Below, piece after piece: positions 49,364-60,640 of a DNA stretch of 64,000 nucleotides. How positions within the stretch are numbered: the first letter of the stretch is position 1; every line of letters begins with the position of its first letter. This DNA is from Acephala macrosclerotiorum. Lineage: Eukaryota > Ascomycota > Leotiomycetes > Helotiales > Mollisiaceae. The position numbers and the translations under genes are program-made. The notes under the pieces were generated by a model. The model did no database searches. It saw only the letters and a list, made by a program, of their open reading frames with translations, and was not told where the DNA came from. The stretch spans positions 62,001-126,000 of the forward strand of contig MU119353.1 in the NCBI GenBank assembly GCA_014904845.1, written 5' to 3'.

Positions 49364-49934
49364 GGTTTTTTTTGCTCTTTTAGTTGGCTGAACGATGGAT
49401 GAGGGAGACGCGCTTAGGGTCCTGTGCCTACTACCCCGTGTTAGGTGTGCAATGTCCTAGCCGCGAGATCATTTGCGACTTACCAGTCGAAGTTTGTGTT
49501 GATTTCGGAGAAGCAATCGAGTCGATCAGGCTTTGTGCAACGTATCTTGTGAAGGTTGTGCTTGAAGTTGGTGCTGTAGCTAGCAAGAATTAGACCTGTG
49601 CTCGAGAATCGAGGTTGACCACTCGGCTACAACCCCAAAGAAAATCGATCACCTTTGATCATCCAATTGAGGCTCGGAGACTACTAGCCGAAGGCTTCAA
49701 ATCTGTTGTAGCGCGTACAAAAGCCATGAACACACGACTTTTCGATTTCAACAAGCTTCCTCCTCTACACCAACCACCCGCAAACCCCCCAAGCTCTTCT
49801 GCCTCTACAACATGCTTAGATTCATCTTCTCCCTTCAAAGAGTCGTCGCCTAGCTAAGAGAAGGCTTTGAAAACACCAAGCTCCCTTCCAATCTCGAAAT
49901 ACATTGTCCTTCGTGCTCTTGCCACAAGTTCACG

Positions 49935-51498
49935 ATGCTGAAGCTAATCCACAATCTCTTTCAATCAGACCCTGACTCCGAGTCTCTGGGCCCTGTTGAT
50001 GTAGGAGTTTCTCGCCGCTCTTGCTCTTCAACAATGGTAACCCTGCTAACCTATAGCTTTGCCAGAACGCAGGGACCGCTACTACTCAAAACTCTAAACC
50101 GCTTTCGATCTCTACCAAAGCTACCAACATCGATGTCGATGGATTGGATCTTCTACGAGATCTACAAGTACAGAACGAAGAGCTTCGAAGACAGCTTTCC
50201 CAAAAGAACAAGGAGCTTTTGGACGCCTACCAACGAGCCGACCACCTCGAGAAGGAATTGAAAACCTTCGGATCCAAAATCGATGCACAGCAGAATCAAT
50301 TTACTGCCAAGGATTCCAAGCTGCCAATTGCCAATCGAGAGATTGATCCATCGAAGAAGAATATGAAGGAGGTGAAGTCAAAGGTTATGCATGCCAATGA
50401 ATTGTGCGCCGTCTTAGAGACGAGTTTCGAGGGCCGGGACATTGAGGTCGAGGATGTGCGAGCTCAAGTGATTCGCAGGGAGGAAGCTGCATCTAATCCT
50501 ACAGACATCATCGCAGATCTGCTGAAGCGAATTCAAGAACTCGAGCACGAGATTATTTGAATGACACCTTTGTTTCGAGCTGGCAAAAGGGTTCGAGTGC
50601 GGCTGGTGGAATATGATGTTCACAAAGCGCAACAAAGGGAAGACTGGATCAATGCAGGTAACAGTGCGGCACACGATGGCTTGGCGGAGGCTGATGCAAT
50701 AATCGTGGAGACGGAAGAGGGACATGGTTCTAAAGAGGTAAGTCGATGTCTTTCAAGTTACAATAATGTGTTAGCTCACCCGGCTTCAACATAGGAATGG
50801 TGCTGGGGGCGCTACGGGGCCACACCAAACATAGTACTTCGCATGAGGCATCATCCCAACTTCATTGAGATGTTAGATTGGCGGGCATCGGTGTTCACCC
50901 TTTTAGGGGAGGCCCTGTACTTCAAATCAAACTTCCACCAAGTCTTTAGAAAATCTATCAGGTCATCTCCTTTGGTAAAATTACAACACCCTTTTCCATC
51001 TTTGATATTAACATTTCACAGGAAAAGCATTATAGAGACTATAGAAAGTGTGGCGTGGTCGATGTTACAGCTGTAGGCAATTATTTTGACATCGACTCCG
51101 AGGCTGTAGCAGCCCACGAGAAGATGCGAGAGGAGTATGAACACGAAGCGGCTGCTGCTAAGAGAAAGCGAATGGAAGAGAAAAAGAAACAGAAGGAACT
51201 GCAAAGAATAATGGACAAGCGGAAGTATGCTGAGTTTTCAAAGTATGAAAGCATCACTGTGCGCATAGAAGTAGATTGTTACTTTGCTGTTCAAGAAATA
51301 AATTTCAATATTGGGCCACTCAGATTTTGCGACACGAAAATAATACATAGCCGCCATGTAAATGACTTAGCAAGAGTATCAAAGTCGCTAGTGCTAAGCG
51401 AAAATAAAACTAACAGCCTTTACGACGAAAGCCTTTTTTTAGAAAAAAAAGAAAAAAAAAAAAAAAAAAAAAAGGGAACAAAACGAAAGAAAAAGTAG
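49935..51498 (+). pseudogene. Coiled-coil family member C, one in-frame TGA
   Basis: The N-terminus is uncertain (ATG 49935 or later). A coil runs from about 50070 (LLRDLQVQNEELRRQL, KNKELLDAYQRADHLEKELK) to ADLLKRIQELEHEII. TGA at 50558-50560 interrupts the frame, which resumes at once as MTPLFRAGKRVRVRL, WINAGNSAAHDG and EADAIIVE. Introns 50738-50794 (GTAAGT...ATAG) and 50975-51021 (GTAAAA...ACAG) lead to EWCWGRYGATPNIVLRMRHH with EMLDWRASV, and to CGVVDVTAVGNYF, YEHEAAAAKRKRM. Intron phases and positions match members A and B. A lysine-rich tail encoded by an A-rich stretch ends at 51498. Only the TGA prevents full-length translation. Confidence 0.65.
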
Positions 51499-52313
51499 TA
51501 ATATTAATAATAGAGTTCTGCAAAAAGCTCCCCATCAACCCGTCGAGTGGGGGTGATGGTTAGGAAAAACCCCCGGGCGGGTTTTTCTTGAGTCGGCTTC
51601 ATGTTAGGGCGTATGAAGCTCGGAGAGGCCTGATTTTAGGGCGTATCAGGCTATTCGTAGTGGTGGCTGTCCTGCAGATTGTTAGTTACCTTTCTTTAAA
51701 GTAGGTGAGACACTTTACCAGTCGCAGAAGACGTGAGATTTTTGTTATTTAAATCTATATAGGTAATTCCAGTTTGGAGGAGCTTGCCCCACTTTGGCCA
51801 CACAAGTGACCCTCGCTTTTAGGATATTCCGGAGTCCCCACTAAATGCAGAGCTGCTTCTCACTTCACCTCTCTCTCGAAGGAATTGCTTGTAAGGGCCA
51901 TGAATATATCAAATACCTTCTCGCTCAATTGATTCACGTGTGTTTTTCCTGTCTTAGTCCCAGCGGGAGTGATTCCTGGCCCGCGACTGTCATTGTTGAC
52001 TCCAGAATGTCTCATCTTAGTGACAAGATTCTTTTGGAATTTGCTCACAGCAGAAATAGTTTCAATGAGAGTATCACCATCATCAGGCCTCGGTACCAAA
52101 AAGAGCAAGTTCACCTTCGCAATGATGTGAGCGGGTTTAACCAACCATGACTTCTGAATGGACTCAGTTTCATACCCTTTCTTAGCTCGCACCTCGGGCG
52201 CCAAGGAACTTAAACAGCCATCCCTCTTCATCATTCTTTCACCCATCATCCACTCTCTTTTATCCTGACCCATCAAACCCCCATTTTCTGAACACAACTC
52301 GAGAGCATTAACG
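51499..52313. other. Intergenic with a strong hairpin
   Basis: Between members C and E. AAAAACCCCCGGGCGGGTTTTT-like DNA at about 51565-51588 can form a GC-rich stem. TTAGGGCGTAT occurs twice nearby (51605 and 51635). No gene recognised. Confidence 0.5.
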
Positions 52314-54092
52314 ATGACCACAATGGGCTCAACAGACCGCCAAGTTGATCTCAACACCGAGATTGGACTTCTCGAAGTTCAACTCTCCACCAACCTCAAT
52401 GACCTGCGCAAGATCGACCCCACCTCCGCCCAAGCTACTGTTATCTCCGACATCGAAAGCAAGCTTGCAAAGAGCAAGACTTTCCTTGATGAGCAAAAGA
52501 AGGTTGTATCATCTTCCAATCTCTCGCTCAATCTCGCTGACACAGAATAGCAACTTCAAGCTAAGAAGGTATTCGACTCTGATATCCTTGGTAGTGATGC
52601 CGAGTCCGAGGATGGCCATGACGTCTTGAAGGCCTTGGAACTTGAGGAGGCTCATCGACGAAAGAAGCTGCTAGCTCGCAAGGAGAAAAAAATCGCAGAG
52701 GCCATCAAGAGTACTTGCAAGACGAAGAAGGAGTTACTCGTGACTTTGATCGTGAGTTGTTCAATCTTCCTACTCACCTATTCAAAGGGGGCTGCTAACA
52801 TCATGAAGAGCAATGCCAATAAGCTCCTTGTCGTCATGGAAACCGCCGTTGGTGAAGTCGATGGGAAGGATCGAACCACGAATATTGTCACCTACGCTGA
52901 ATATATCGACCACGCGCAAAAAACCGAAGACGTCCAGCAAGCCCCGCAACTTCCAGTATCCGCTCAAGGTCTAGTTGAAGCAGTGGTTGAGATTGATACG
53001 CACAAGAACAACTTCAAGAATGTCGAGCGGCAACTCAGTGATCTGAAATTGAGTATCAAGATTGCCTTCGATGCTGATGAGGCTACTGCAACTACGGGTC
53101 TCGAGAACACCTCCAGCTCTGGACAGACAGACATTGCCGTGGCGAAGTTGAAGGAATTCAACGTCTCCCAACAGCTCATCTCGATCCTCGATTCTCTTAA
53201 TGCACCACAGGCCGCTCGTACATTCGCCCTCCATGAATTTGCCAAGCTACAAACCCACTTGGCTGAGAAGATCGCAGAAAACAAGACTCTGGTTGATCAG
53301 ACCGCCGAACTCGCCACCATCAAGACTGCGCTGGCAAGAGCTCAGAAGGAGGCAGCCAACTTCAAGATCATCGCCACCAGGTTGAAGCAAGACCTGAAGG
53401 AGAAGGAGCCCCTCTTGCGAGTTGCCATCGATCTTCGCCGCGGAGCCATCGAAGCAGCAAAGCGAACCTGGATCGGCGGTGATATGCGCATTGTCCATGG
53501 CGACCCTAAGCGGGAAATTATCGAGGCTAAGAACGCTGCTGTCCATCGTGGTCAATTTCTGGCTGACAGATCTCTGTACACTTTGGGACACGTCAATACC
53601 AAGGAACTCATTGAGGACATGGTCTATCTCTACGGTTACTGGGGCAGCAATCGATCAATGCTCTCCTGCCCAAAGATCATAGAGCTCTTCGACTTGCGAG
53701 GCAGCATGGTTATGTGCTATTTCAGGACCAAATACACCCATGACAAGGATGCCGATGACGATTTCGAGAAGGTCTACGACGAATGCCTTAATCTCTGGCT
53801 CGAGTTCAGCAAGGAGACCACAGGGGAGGAGGCACGCAAGAAATTCGGCAGTTCCGCACAAGTTGAGCTTAAGCTTGCCCACCTGAGAAGAATCGTTGCG
53901 AACACGGCCAAGAAGGAGAGAGATGTCTTCATAATCGTTAAATGGTCATCGAGATGCCAGAACCATCTACGGCAGGCATTGTGTACCAGGGCTGGGCTCT
54001 GGCTGCATAACGTTACCCTACTTGATTTCGGTCATAGTATGATAGCTTTCCAACTTGCTTCCCTTGGCTTAGCCTTGGGAACTATTGATTAG
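52314..54092 (+). pseudogene. Coiled-coil family member E, one in-frame TAG
   Basis: One frame runs from ATG 52314 to 54092, broken by TAG at 52548-52550 (LADTE, stop, QLQAKKVF) and by an in-frame 57-bp intron at 52752-52808 (GTGAGT, branch GCTAAC, GAAG). The N-terminal two-thirds is coiled-coil (EIGLLEVQLSTNLNDLRKI, EEAHRRKKLLARKEKKIAEA, ELATIKTALARAQKEAANFK). The C-terminus carries IIEAKNAAVHRGQFLADRSL, VYLYGYWG, CPKIIELFDLRGSMVM and FEKVYDECLNLWLEF, the same order as in A-C but more diverged, and closer to F in length. Spliced length about 570 codons. An ATG at 52626 (LKALELEEAHRR frame) would still give most of the protein, so it might be translated downstream of the stop. Confidence 0.65.
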
Positions 54093-55202
54093 ATAGGGTT
54101 TTTAGGACTCTGTTCTCTGTCAATTAGATTTCTAGATGGTAGCCACAATGCAAACACTTACGAATTTTTGCAGTCGTGTCGTGACCTAATATCTTTTTCC
54201 GTGCACATACTGTACTATTCCGCAATCTGTGTGGAATTCTGGAAGGCACCCCCCCCCCCAAAGTCAGTAGAAAGTGTTGCATAAGTGTCAGGTGAGGCTC
54301 TGGCGTTGGATGAGCTGGATGCCGAGTGCACAGTGACAAGTTGAATCTCCGTGTTTGTCAGAGTAACTATTCCCAGGAAATAGTTGAAAATGAACAAAAC
54401 GACTGCAAATGGGCCACTCTTCTCGAATCTGCTACCAAGGATCAACGGGTTTTTCAGGGCACTGTAAGTTCAAGGCTGGGATAATGGATTGTAAAGAAAC
54501 TGCATTGCAGCTCTATATCCTTTGAACGTCTCTTTGATTCATAAGGCTAGGTTAGTAATGAGAAAGATTCTGTAGGCCATGGCCAGAAAACTATGATTTG
54601 ATGTACAAAATTCTATTTTACAATAGTTCTTGTTCCTCTTCATCTTTGCATCCCGAGGATTTAAATGGCGGTAAGAAGGAATGCATTCTACGATACACTT
54701 TTAGAGTTGAAGACTTGATTTCTGTAAAACCGTGAATTGTGCTTTGCCGCTTCAGCTCTCATCCTAACTCCATACCCCTTTTAAGACTCGGCTAATGTCT
54801 TGGCATTTATCCGTATAGGTACCTCTGCATTGCTTTCCCACCAAGGTTGACAATTTCCAAACCCGTATGACTTGACACAGGCTGTCAAAATTCTAGCATC
54901 TTAGTTAAATCTGGTTCTGCAAACGGACGTCGAGATAGACCTCCAGTCAAAAAGCGCTTAATGACAGAAGGATTGGAACTACTTCGTTCTACTTCTGCCA
55001 ACTAAAACTTCTTTAGTCTTGTCCAGTTTTCAAGCTCTACAAGCTAAATTTATGCTCTCATCCGTGAAGATGCAATGTAATTGCATTGTCATAACACCGG
55101 AAGTAGGGTACACACATTCTGTTCTATTTTTCATTTTATGGAAAAGTACTTATTCTTTTGTTTTCTCACTTAAGCTTAACAAACAACGCGTTCGTTGACT
55201 CC
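54093..55202. other. Intergenic, no gene supported
   Basis: Only short frames. A run of C near 54250 (about ten bases) is the sole feature noticed. Confidence 0.5.
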
Positions 55203-55360
55203 TGTCACGAGTAAGAACCAAACGTAGGTAGAAGACTCTATTGACGAGAATACTAAGCAAGGAGAGAAGAGGTCTAAGACTAGGGCTCGAGGATATACTT
55301 CTTAAGCGAGGCCACCTAGCTCTTACTAGCTCCACGTGACTAGGCAGGATTATCCTGACA
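55203..55360. mobile_element. Solo LTR, 158 bp
   Basis: Begins TGTCACGAG and ends ATCCTGACA, the TG...CA ends of LTRs with TGTCA/TGACA inverted termini. Directly flanked on both sides by ACTCC (55198-55202 and 55361-55365), a perfect 5-bp target duplication. On the minus strand it carries TAGTCACGTGG near its start, as the 208-bp Copia LTR carries TAGTCACGTGC. It is not visibly RIP-mutated. A solo LTR left by recombination is most likely; a small non-autonomous element with the same ends cannot be excluded. Confidence 0.75.
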
Positions 55361-55567
55361 ACTCCCACCTATCCCTTCGTCTGGTGAGACATAGTTCGTA
55401 CTAGTAAAGGGGCTTTGTTTGGGATAACACAGTATAGAATTATATACCTCTCCATAAAAATTGATTAATAAAATATATCATTTGAATAATATCGCTTTCA
55501 ATACTTTTTCTTTTTACAAAGGTTAATATTACAAAATATATAACTACTATAAAAGCGATTTGTTTAG

Positions 55568-55832
55568 TGTAGTAAGATTATATATTTTTTTTTTTAAAAA
55601 ATTCTTGTAAATAACTAGTTTCGAAAACAGTACTAATTACGTGTTTTCTAGTACATAAGAAACTTTCGTTTATTATAAATTAATTAACAATTTTTCTACT
55701 TTTATTTTTTGTATTATTAATTGATAAATTGATTTACGGATTACGAATTACTTCGAATAAGTTTAATTTATTGATTAAAACGAATTAATCTACAATTAAA
55801 TTTTTTGTTTTATATTTTATTGTTTTTTTATA
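55568..55832 (+). repeat. Left LTR of second Gypsy copy
   Basis: 265 bp, a few small indels relative to the 259-bp LTRs. Retains GTACTAATTACGTGTTTTC. Keeps the TG start that the left LTR of the first copy has lost. Confidence 0.8.
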
Positions 55833-56749
55833 TTAGTAAAATAATATCGAAAAGTAAATTATTTCAATAAATCTCACTAAAAACTGTTTATATACGATTT
55901 GTATATTTTGCTTTTTATTACTATTAAAAAGAAATTCAAATTACTAGAAATTGAAAATTGAAAATCAATTAATAAAAATTTTTGTTTTAATTGTATTATT
56001 TAAAATTAAATGATTTGATTATAAGATTACGAAATTGTAAAGAGATATTAATTTATAAGAATTACGTATTAAATTACTTGAGATAATTAATATTAAAACG
56101 AATATAAAAAAGAAAAAAAGAAACTCGCAATAATTATTTACGATAATTGATTTTATTTTTAGTAAAAATTGAAATATAAAAAAGAAAATTTTAATATAAA
56201 GAAAAAAAGAAATTATAGTATTAAAAAACGAAATTATTTTATTATTTTATATTTTAATTTTAATTTTTTTGAGAGTTGCAATTCGCGAATCGTTTATAAT
56301 CGTTTTCAAATTAAAATAATAAAATTAAAATAAGTCTCGAATTTTAAAAAACAATACGAAAAAAATTGAAATAAAAAATTTCAATTGAAAAAAATCGATT
56401 AAAAAAGTATTTATTTAAAAAATATATTTTATTAAAACGAATAAATAAATAAAATTTTAAACAAAAATTGAAATAAAAAATTTTTTATAAGAAAATAATA
56501 TAAATAAAAATCAATTTTTAAAACGAATTTTATTTAGAAATAATAATTCGAAAATTTGTATTTTTAGATTATTAAATTAATTTTTAATTTAAAGATTAAA
56601 ATTAGTAAATTATTTACATTAAAATTTATTTTTTTCGATAAAAAATATTTTTATTTTAATTACGTTATCGATTTCTTTTAAGAAATTTTTTACAAATAAC
56701 GAAAATAATTTTTCAAAAATATAAAACTTTAAAAAATATATATTTGTAT

Positions 56750-56978
56750 TGTCGATTCAATTATGTAATCGCTTAAACGATCGACTAAATGATCTTAGTT
56801 ATGATTTCTATTGCCCTTGGTAACAGTTGCTCTAGCGTCCACTTTTTAATTTTACGTCTACTCTGTTTAATTATATAGGTAGAGGGATGCTTCTTCTGAG
56901 AAGAAGTAGACAGAATTGAATTATTGATACTAGACTAAGATTTTAGTGTTTCGTGATTTGTTCCCGGACGTTTTAATA
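56750..56978 (+). repeat. Left 229-bp LTR of Copia
   Basis: Starts TGTCGATTCAA and ends GGACGTTTTAATA (the right LTR ends AACA). Every difference from the right LTR that I noted is a C/T or G/A transition, in both directions. CTAATCAGTGGTTGAAC follows and may be the primer-binding site. Confidence 0.9.
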
Positions 56979-57727
56979 CTAATCAGTGGTTGAACTCGTT
57001 CGATTACAGAGTAGTAAGATTACTTACGAAGAGATAGTAATTGAATAAAATCGATCGAACAAGAAAGCTTAGATTGTACGCAATCTATTGGTTTAATTGA
57101 ACGTGAGAGAGAGTAGTTTTTGCTTGTACTAAAAGAGACTATTAGATCTCCAAAGAATATTGCGATTCTATGTTCGTTTTGTTTTCCCCGGCCTGAAACT
57201 GGTTGATCTTTTATTCTACGCTCTATCGCGTATTAACAACGAGTATTTTATTGTAATTTGTTGAATAATACTAAAAAAAAAAAAAAAAAAAAAACAATTT
57301 TCACGAGCTCGATACGAAGACTCGTCGAATTAATATGTTTACCGAGTACGATACGACTCGACAAAATGCTTTTCGAGAGCACGATTACACTCTCTCAAAG
57401 CACGGCTTTGATCAGAGAGAGACTCTTTTACTACTCTTTTTATCTCTCGATTCGATACAATATACATTGGAATGAATATAGAGTTTTAAAGCGAGGAGTG
57501 ATCGGGACTATGGATTATAGATAGAATATAGAGAAGTATTTCCAGAATAAACAAAGGAAATGTTTGAGAAGAGAATAAACAAAGACACGAAAAGAAAATT
57601 ACGTGAGGCGTTGCGAATAAACGGAGTATGAGTATTGGAAAAACGATTTATCAAAGTCTTAAGAGTATTAGCAGATATTGCAAATAAGAAGGGACAATCA
57701 AAGTAGTCGTATGAAAAGGTTGTAGAA

Positions 57728-59160
57728 ATGAGTTTGATAGGAAATTTCAATTCATGAAAGAATACAGTCGATTTAGAAGTAGAATAGGCTCGAAAGCTAG
57801 CGTTTTCCGCTATTCTTATCGAGAAAATTAAAGAGATAGTATTGGCATTTTCGAACTCCTTTTTTCAATCATTAAAACTTGCTACAGGACTTTCTATAGA
57901 GTAAACGACGCTACTCGAACGTACGACACTCCAAAAACAATTCCAAGAGCGCAATAGAATATTGTTATTAGATTTGCCGTTAAAAAACGAGAACTCGAAA
58001 CGAAATTCGTCGTTCTTACTATTACTAGAAATTGAAAAGCTGCCAAAGGATTCTAATCGATTAATATACAATTTCGATCGCGAGAATCAAGTAGTACTCA
58101 GTCTCGGCAGAGAATTAATTACTCTCATAAAGATCTACGACGATAAGTTCAAATACTACGAAGAAGAAAACTCATTGGATATGTTTATACGAGTATTCGA
58201 AGACTTATGTTCGAAAGTAGACGTTAGATCTGAGAATTACTGTAACGCGTTCTCGACTATGTTTGCCGATGAGACTAACGAGTTCTATTACTAGAAGCTC
58301 GTTGAGAAAGGTCTACTTTTCGATAGAATGATTGAGATTGTAAAGTCGAACTTCGAAACCGAAGAACGTCGAAACAAAATATTCAATTAGTGGAATACGA
58401 TTATACTCGCGTTAGTTCGAGCGCAAAACCCAGACAAGACGATTTTCGAATGCTTCGAGATATTGCGCCAAGAACTGATCCAAAAACAGTTTGATCTACG
58501 CTCGAATATGCGAACAGAGACTATTATACGGAACAAGTTTTACTACGTTTGTCGGAGCGTACTAGAGTGCTACTAGGCGCTCTTTCGATTCTCATCGAAT
58601 TTTCAAGCGATATGCGAAGATGTTCGCAACGCGATTTTACTTTAGGCGGAAATAGAAACAGTTCCTAGAATTTTTATAATCGGAAAAAGAGAAGTCTATT
58701 GAGATATAATCGGATTATATTTCGCAGACTGCAAATATCACGGCAAAAGCACTCGATATAGTGATCGGATTAGTCACAAGAGGTTAACAATATACTAAAA
58801 CGAAAAGAAGTGCTTCGTCTGTGAGAACTCGAATTGTTGAAGTACTCGCTATACGCTAGAAGAGAGAAAAAGAGCGTACGACGGCTTTAAGAAGTCGAGA
58901 CCGTTCGACAAAGATAAGATGATTCAATTCGTGATTGAGTTCGAAGGACTAGATTTCGATATCGCTGAGAAATACGAACAATTCGTCGTTGAACTTGCCA
59001 AAAAAAGAGATTTACACGGAAACGATATTACGCGATCGACTAATTACTTTATGACATTTCACAGTACGATTGATAGACTTAGAATCATCGAATTACTCGA
59101 TCGCCAGTCAATTTATTATACGATATCGAGTATCGCAATGTAGTCGAGACTGCCTCCGAT
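57728..59160 (+). pseudogene. Copia gag region with zinc knuckle
   Basis: The same frame as the rest of the polyprotein, opening at ATG 57728 (MSLIGNFNS; start tentative). Helical gag-like stretches include RENQVVLSLGRELITLI and SLDMFIRVFEDLCSKV. The C-terminal part has KKCFVCENSNC-stop-STRYTLEERKRAY, the Copia zinc knuckle followed by W-S-T-x-x-T-x-E-E-R; the stop falls on the conserved Trp (TGG to TGA). Other stops replace Gln codons. Confidence 0.7.
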
Positions 59161-59767
59161 GTCTATTAATATAGAGGCGTACTTGACGAGCCGCTACGCA
59201 TTAGACGTTTTCATGGGCATTATGGTCGATACTGGCGCCGTCCAACGATCGATTGCCGGCGAAGGCCAGTACTTGGTTCTCCAACGGATTCGAAATGTCA
59301 AATTGGACGGATTTAGAGTTGGAGAAATAGTAATCAAGTTTGGAATCGGCGAAACTTTATCTCTTGGGACTATCGACGTCGATACGCCAATTGGACGTGT
59401 TACGTTTTACGTGGTTCCAGTAGACGTGCCTTTTCTACTGTGCTTTCAAGACATGGACAGACTACGAGTTAGATTCGACAACTTTAACAACGTGCTTGTT
59501 CGAGATGGACGGCGTACGCTTATTATTAGAGCGTTTGAATATCTTTGGATGTTGCTTGATTCACTCGAAAGCTTGGTTTATAGCAGCTGTGAGGTTTCTA
59601 TGGCAGAAGTCGGCTTTACTATTTGTCATTTGATTGAGACGAAGCTCAAACGATTGTACAGGCACTTCGAACATTTATCGGTCGTTAGATTCGCGCGAGT
59701 ACTAGAGTGTAGAGAACATTTTACGAATTTCGAAGAAATTAAGAAGATGACGAGGTTCTGCCAGTAA
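59159..59767 (+). pseudogene. Copia protease and gag-pre-integrase
   Basis: MGIMVDTGAVQRSIAGE carries the D-T-G active site of retroviral-type aspartic proteases. The fold continues through VGEIVIKFGIGETLSLGTID and DVPFLLCFQDMDRL. LKRLYRHFEHLSVVRFARVL, then FCQ-stop-CQMN gives the H-H-C-C zinc-binding pre-integrase motif. The stop between the two Cys is TAA where CAA is expected. This 202-codon stretch has no internal stop. Confidence 0.8.
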
Positions 59768-60640
59768 TGTCAAATGAATAGTAAATCCCTCGATCGTTTC
59801 AAGTTTACACTGCGCGACGACTATGACTTCAATTACTCCGTTTATTTAGACGTATTGTGGATCGACGGGAAACTAGTATTTCAAGTCGTAGACGAGGTTA
59901 TAGCATTTCAAGTCGCGAAATTCCTTGTAGATATGTCGGCGAAAGAGGCATAGAACGTTTTTCGAGCGTGCTGGATCGACGTTTACTTTGGACTATCGGC
60001 ATTTACTATTCATGACCTCGGAACGAACTTCAATTCTAAGGAATTCCGCGACAACGCTAAGAGTATGGACATTGACTCGAAGACTATGCCGATAAAGGTC
60101 CACAACTCGATTGGTCTAGTAGAGAAGTACTACGCTTCATTGAAGCGTGCGTATAATATACTACTTCGAGAACTCCCCGATTTGCGGAAGGAAGAGCGAC
60201 TTCAAATGGCGATCAAAGCAATCAACGATACGACGGGATCGAACGGCATTATCTCTACACTTCTTGTTTTCGGCGCTTACTTTCGAATGTTACAATGGGA
60301 CGCGTTTGCAGTATCAATTGTCGCTAGAGCTAAAGCGGTAGAAAGTGTAATAACCGCGATTCGAAAATGTCACGTTACTCGCCAAATCAACGACGCTCTA
60401 CGGATGAGAAATAGTCCACGGAATTATCATTTGATCGATCTACTTTTAAATTCAAACGTGCTTGTTTGAAGAGAAGGCAAAGAATAAAGAGGACCGTATA
60501 CGCTTTTGGCAGTAGATAGAGAGATATGTCAACTACAATTGCTAAATGGATCAAAAAGTTTTCGTAGTACTGCGGTAAAACTATTTTACTAAGATCCCGA
60601 GCAACTCGAAGAGTAATCAAAAGATTATTTATTAAGAGAA
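59768..60640 (+). pseudogene. Copia integrase core
   Basis: YLDVLWIDGK, TIHDLGTNFNSKEF and GLVEKYYASLKRAYNI supply the D, D and E of the DDE integrase core, followed by ELPDLRKEERLQMAIKAIND. Stops at about 59952 (before NVFRACWID) and after SNVLV fit TGG/CAG mutation. Confidence 0.8.

Noticed and set aside
49562..49636. tRNA-like sequence on the minus strand (TAGCCGAGTGG A-box-like, weak B-box, GGGGTTG/CAACTTC ends)
   Set aside because: The D arm and anticodon arm do not pair, no T33 loop can be placed, and the B box matches poorly; at best a degenerate tRNA relic.
51420..51498. Lysine-rich tail of member C as a nuclear signal
   Set aside because: Encoded by a near-pure A run, probably low-complexity 3' sequence read through; no functional claim is justified.
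51565..51588. Rho-independent-type terminator
   Set aside because: The shape fits, but the genome is fungal; such terminators are not used in the nucleus.
51600..51650. TTAGGG as telomeric repeat
   Set aside because: Only two isolated TTAGGG copies within a longer repeated unit, with no tandem array.
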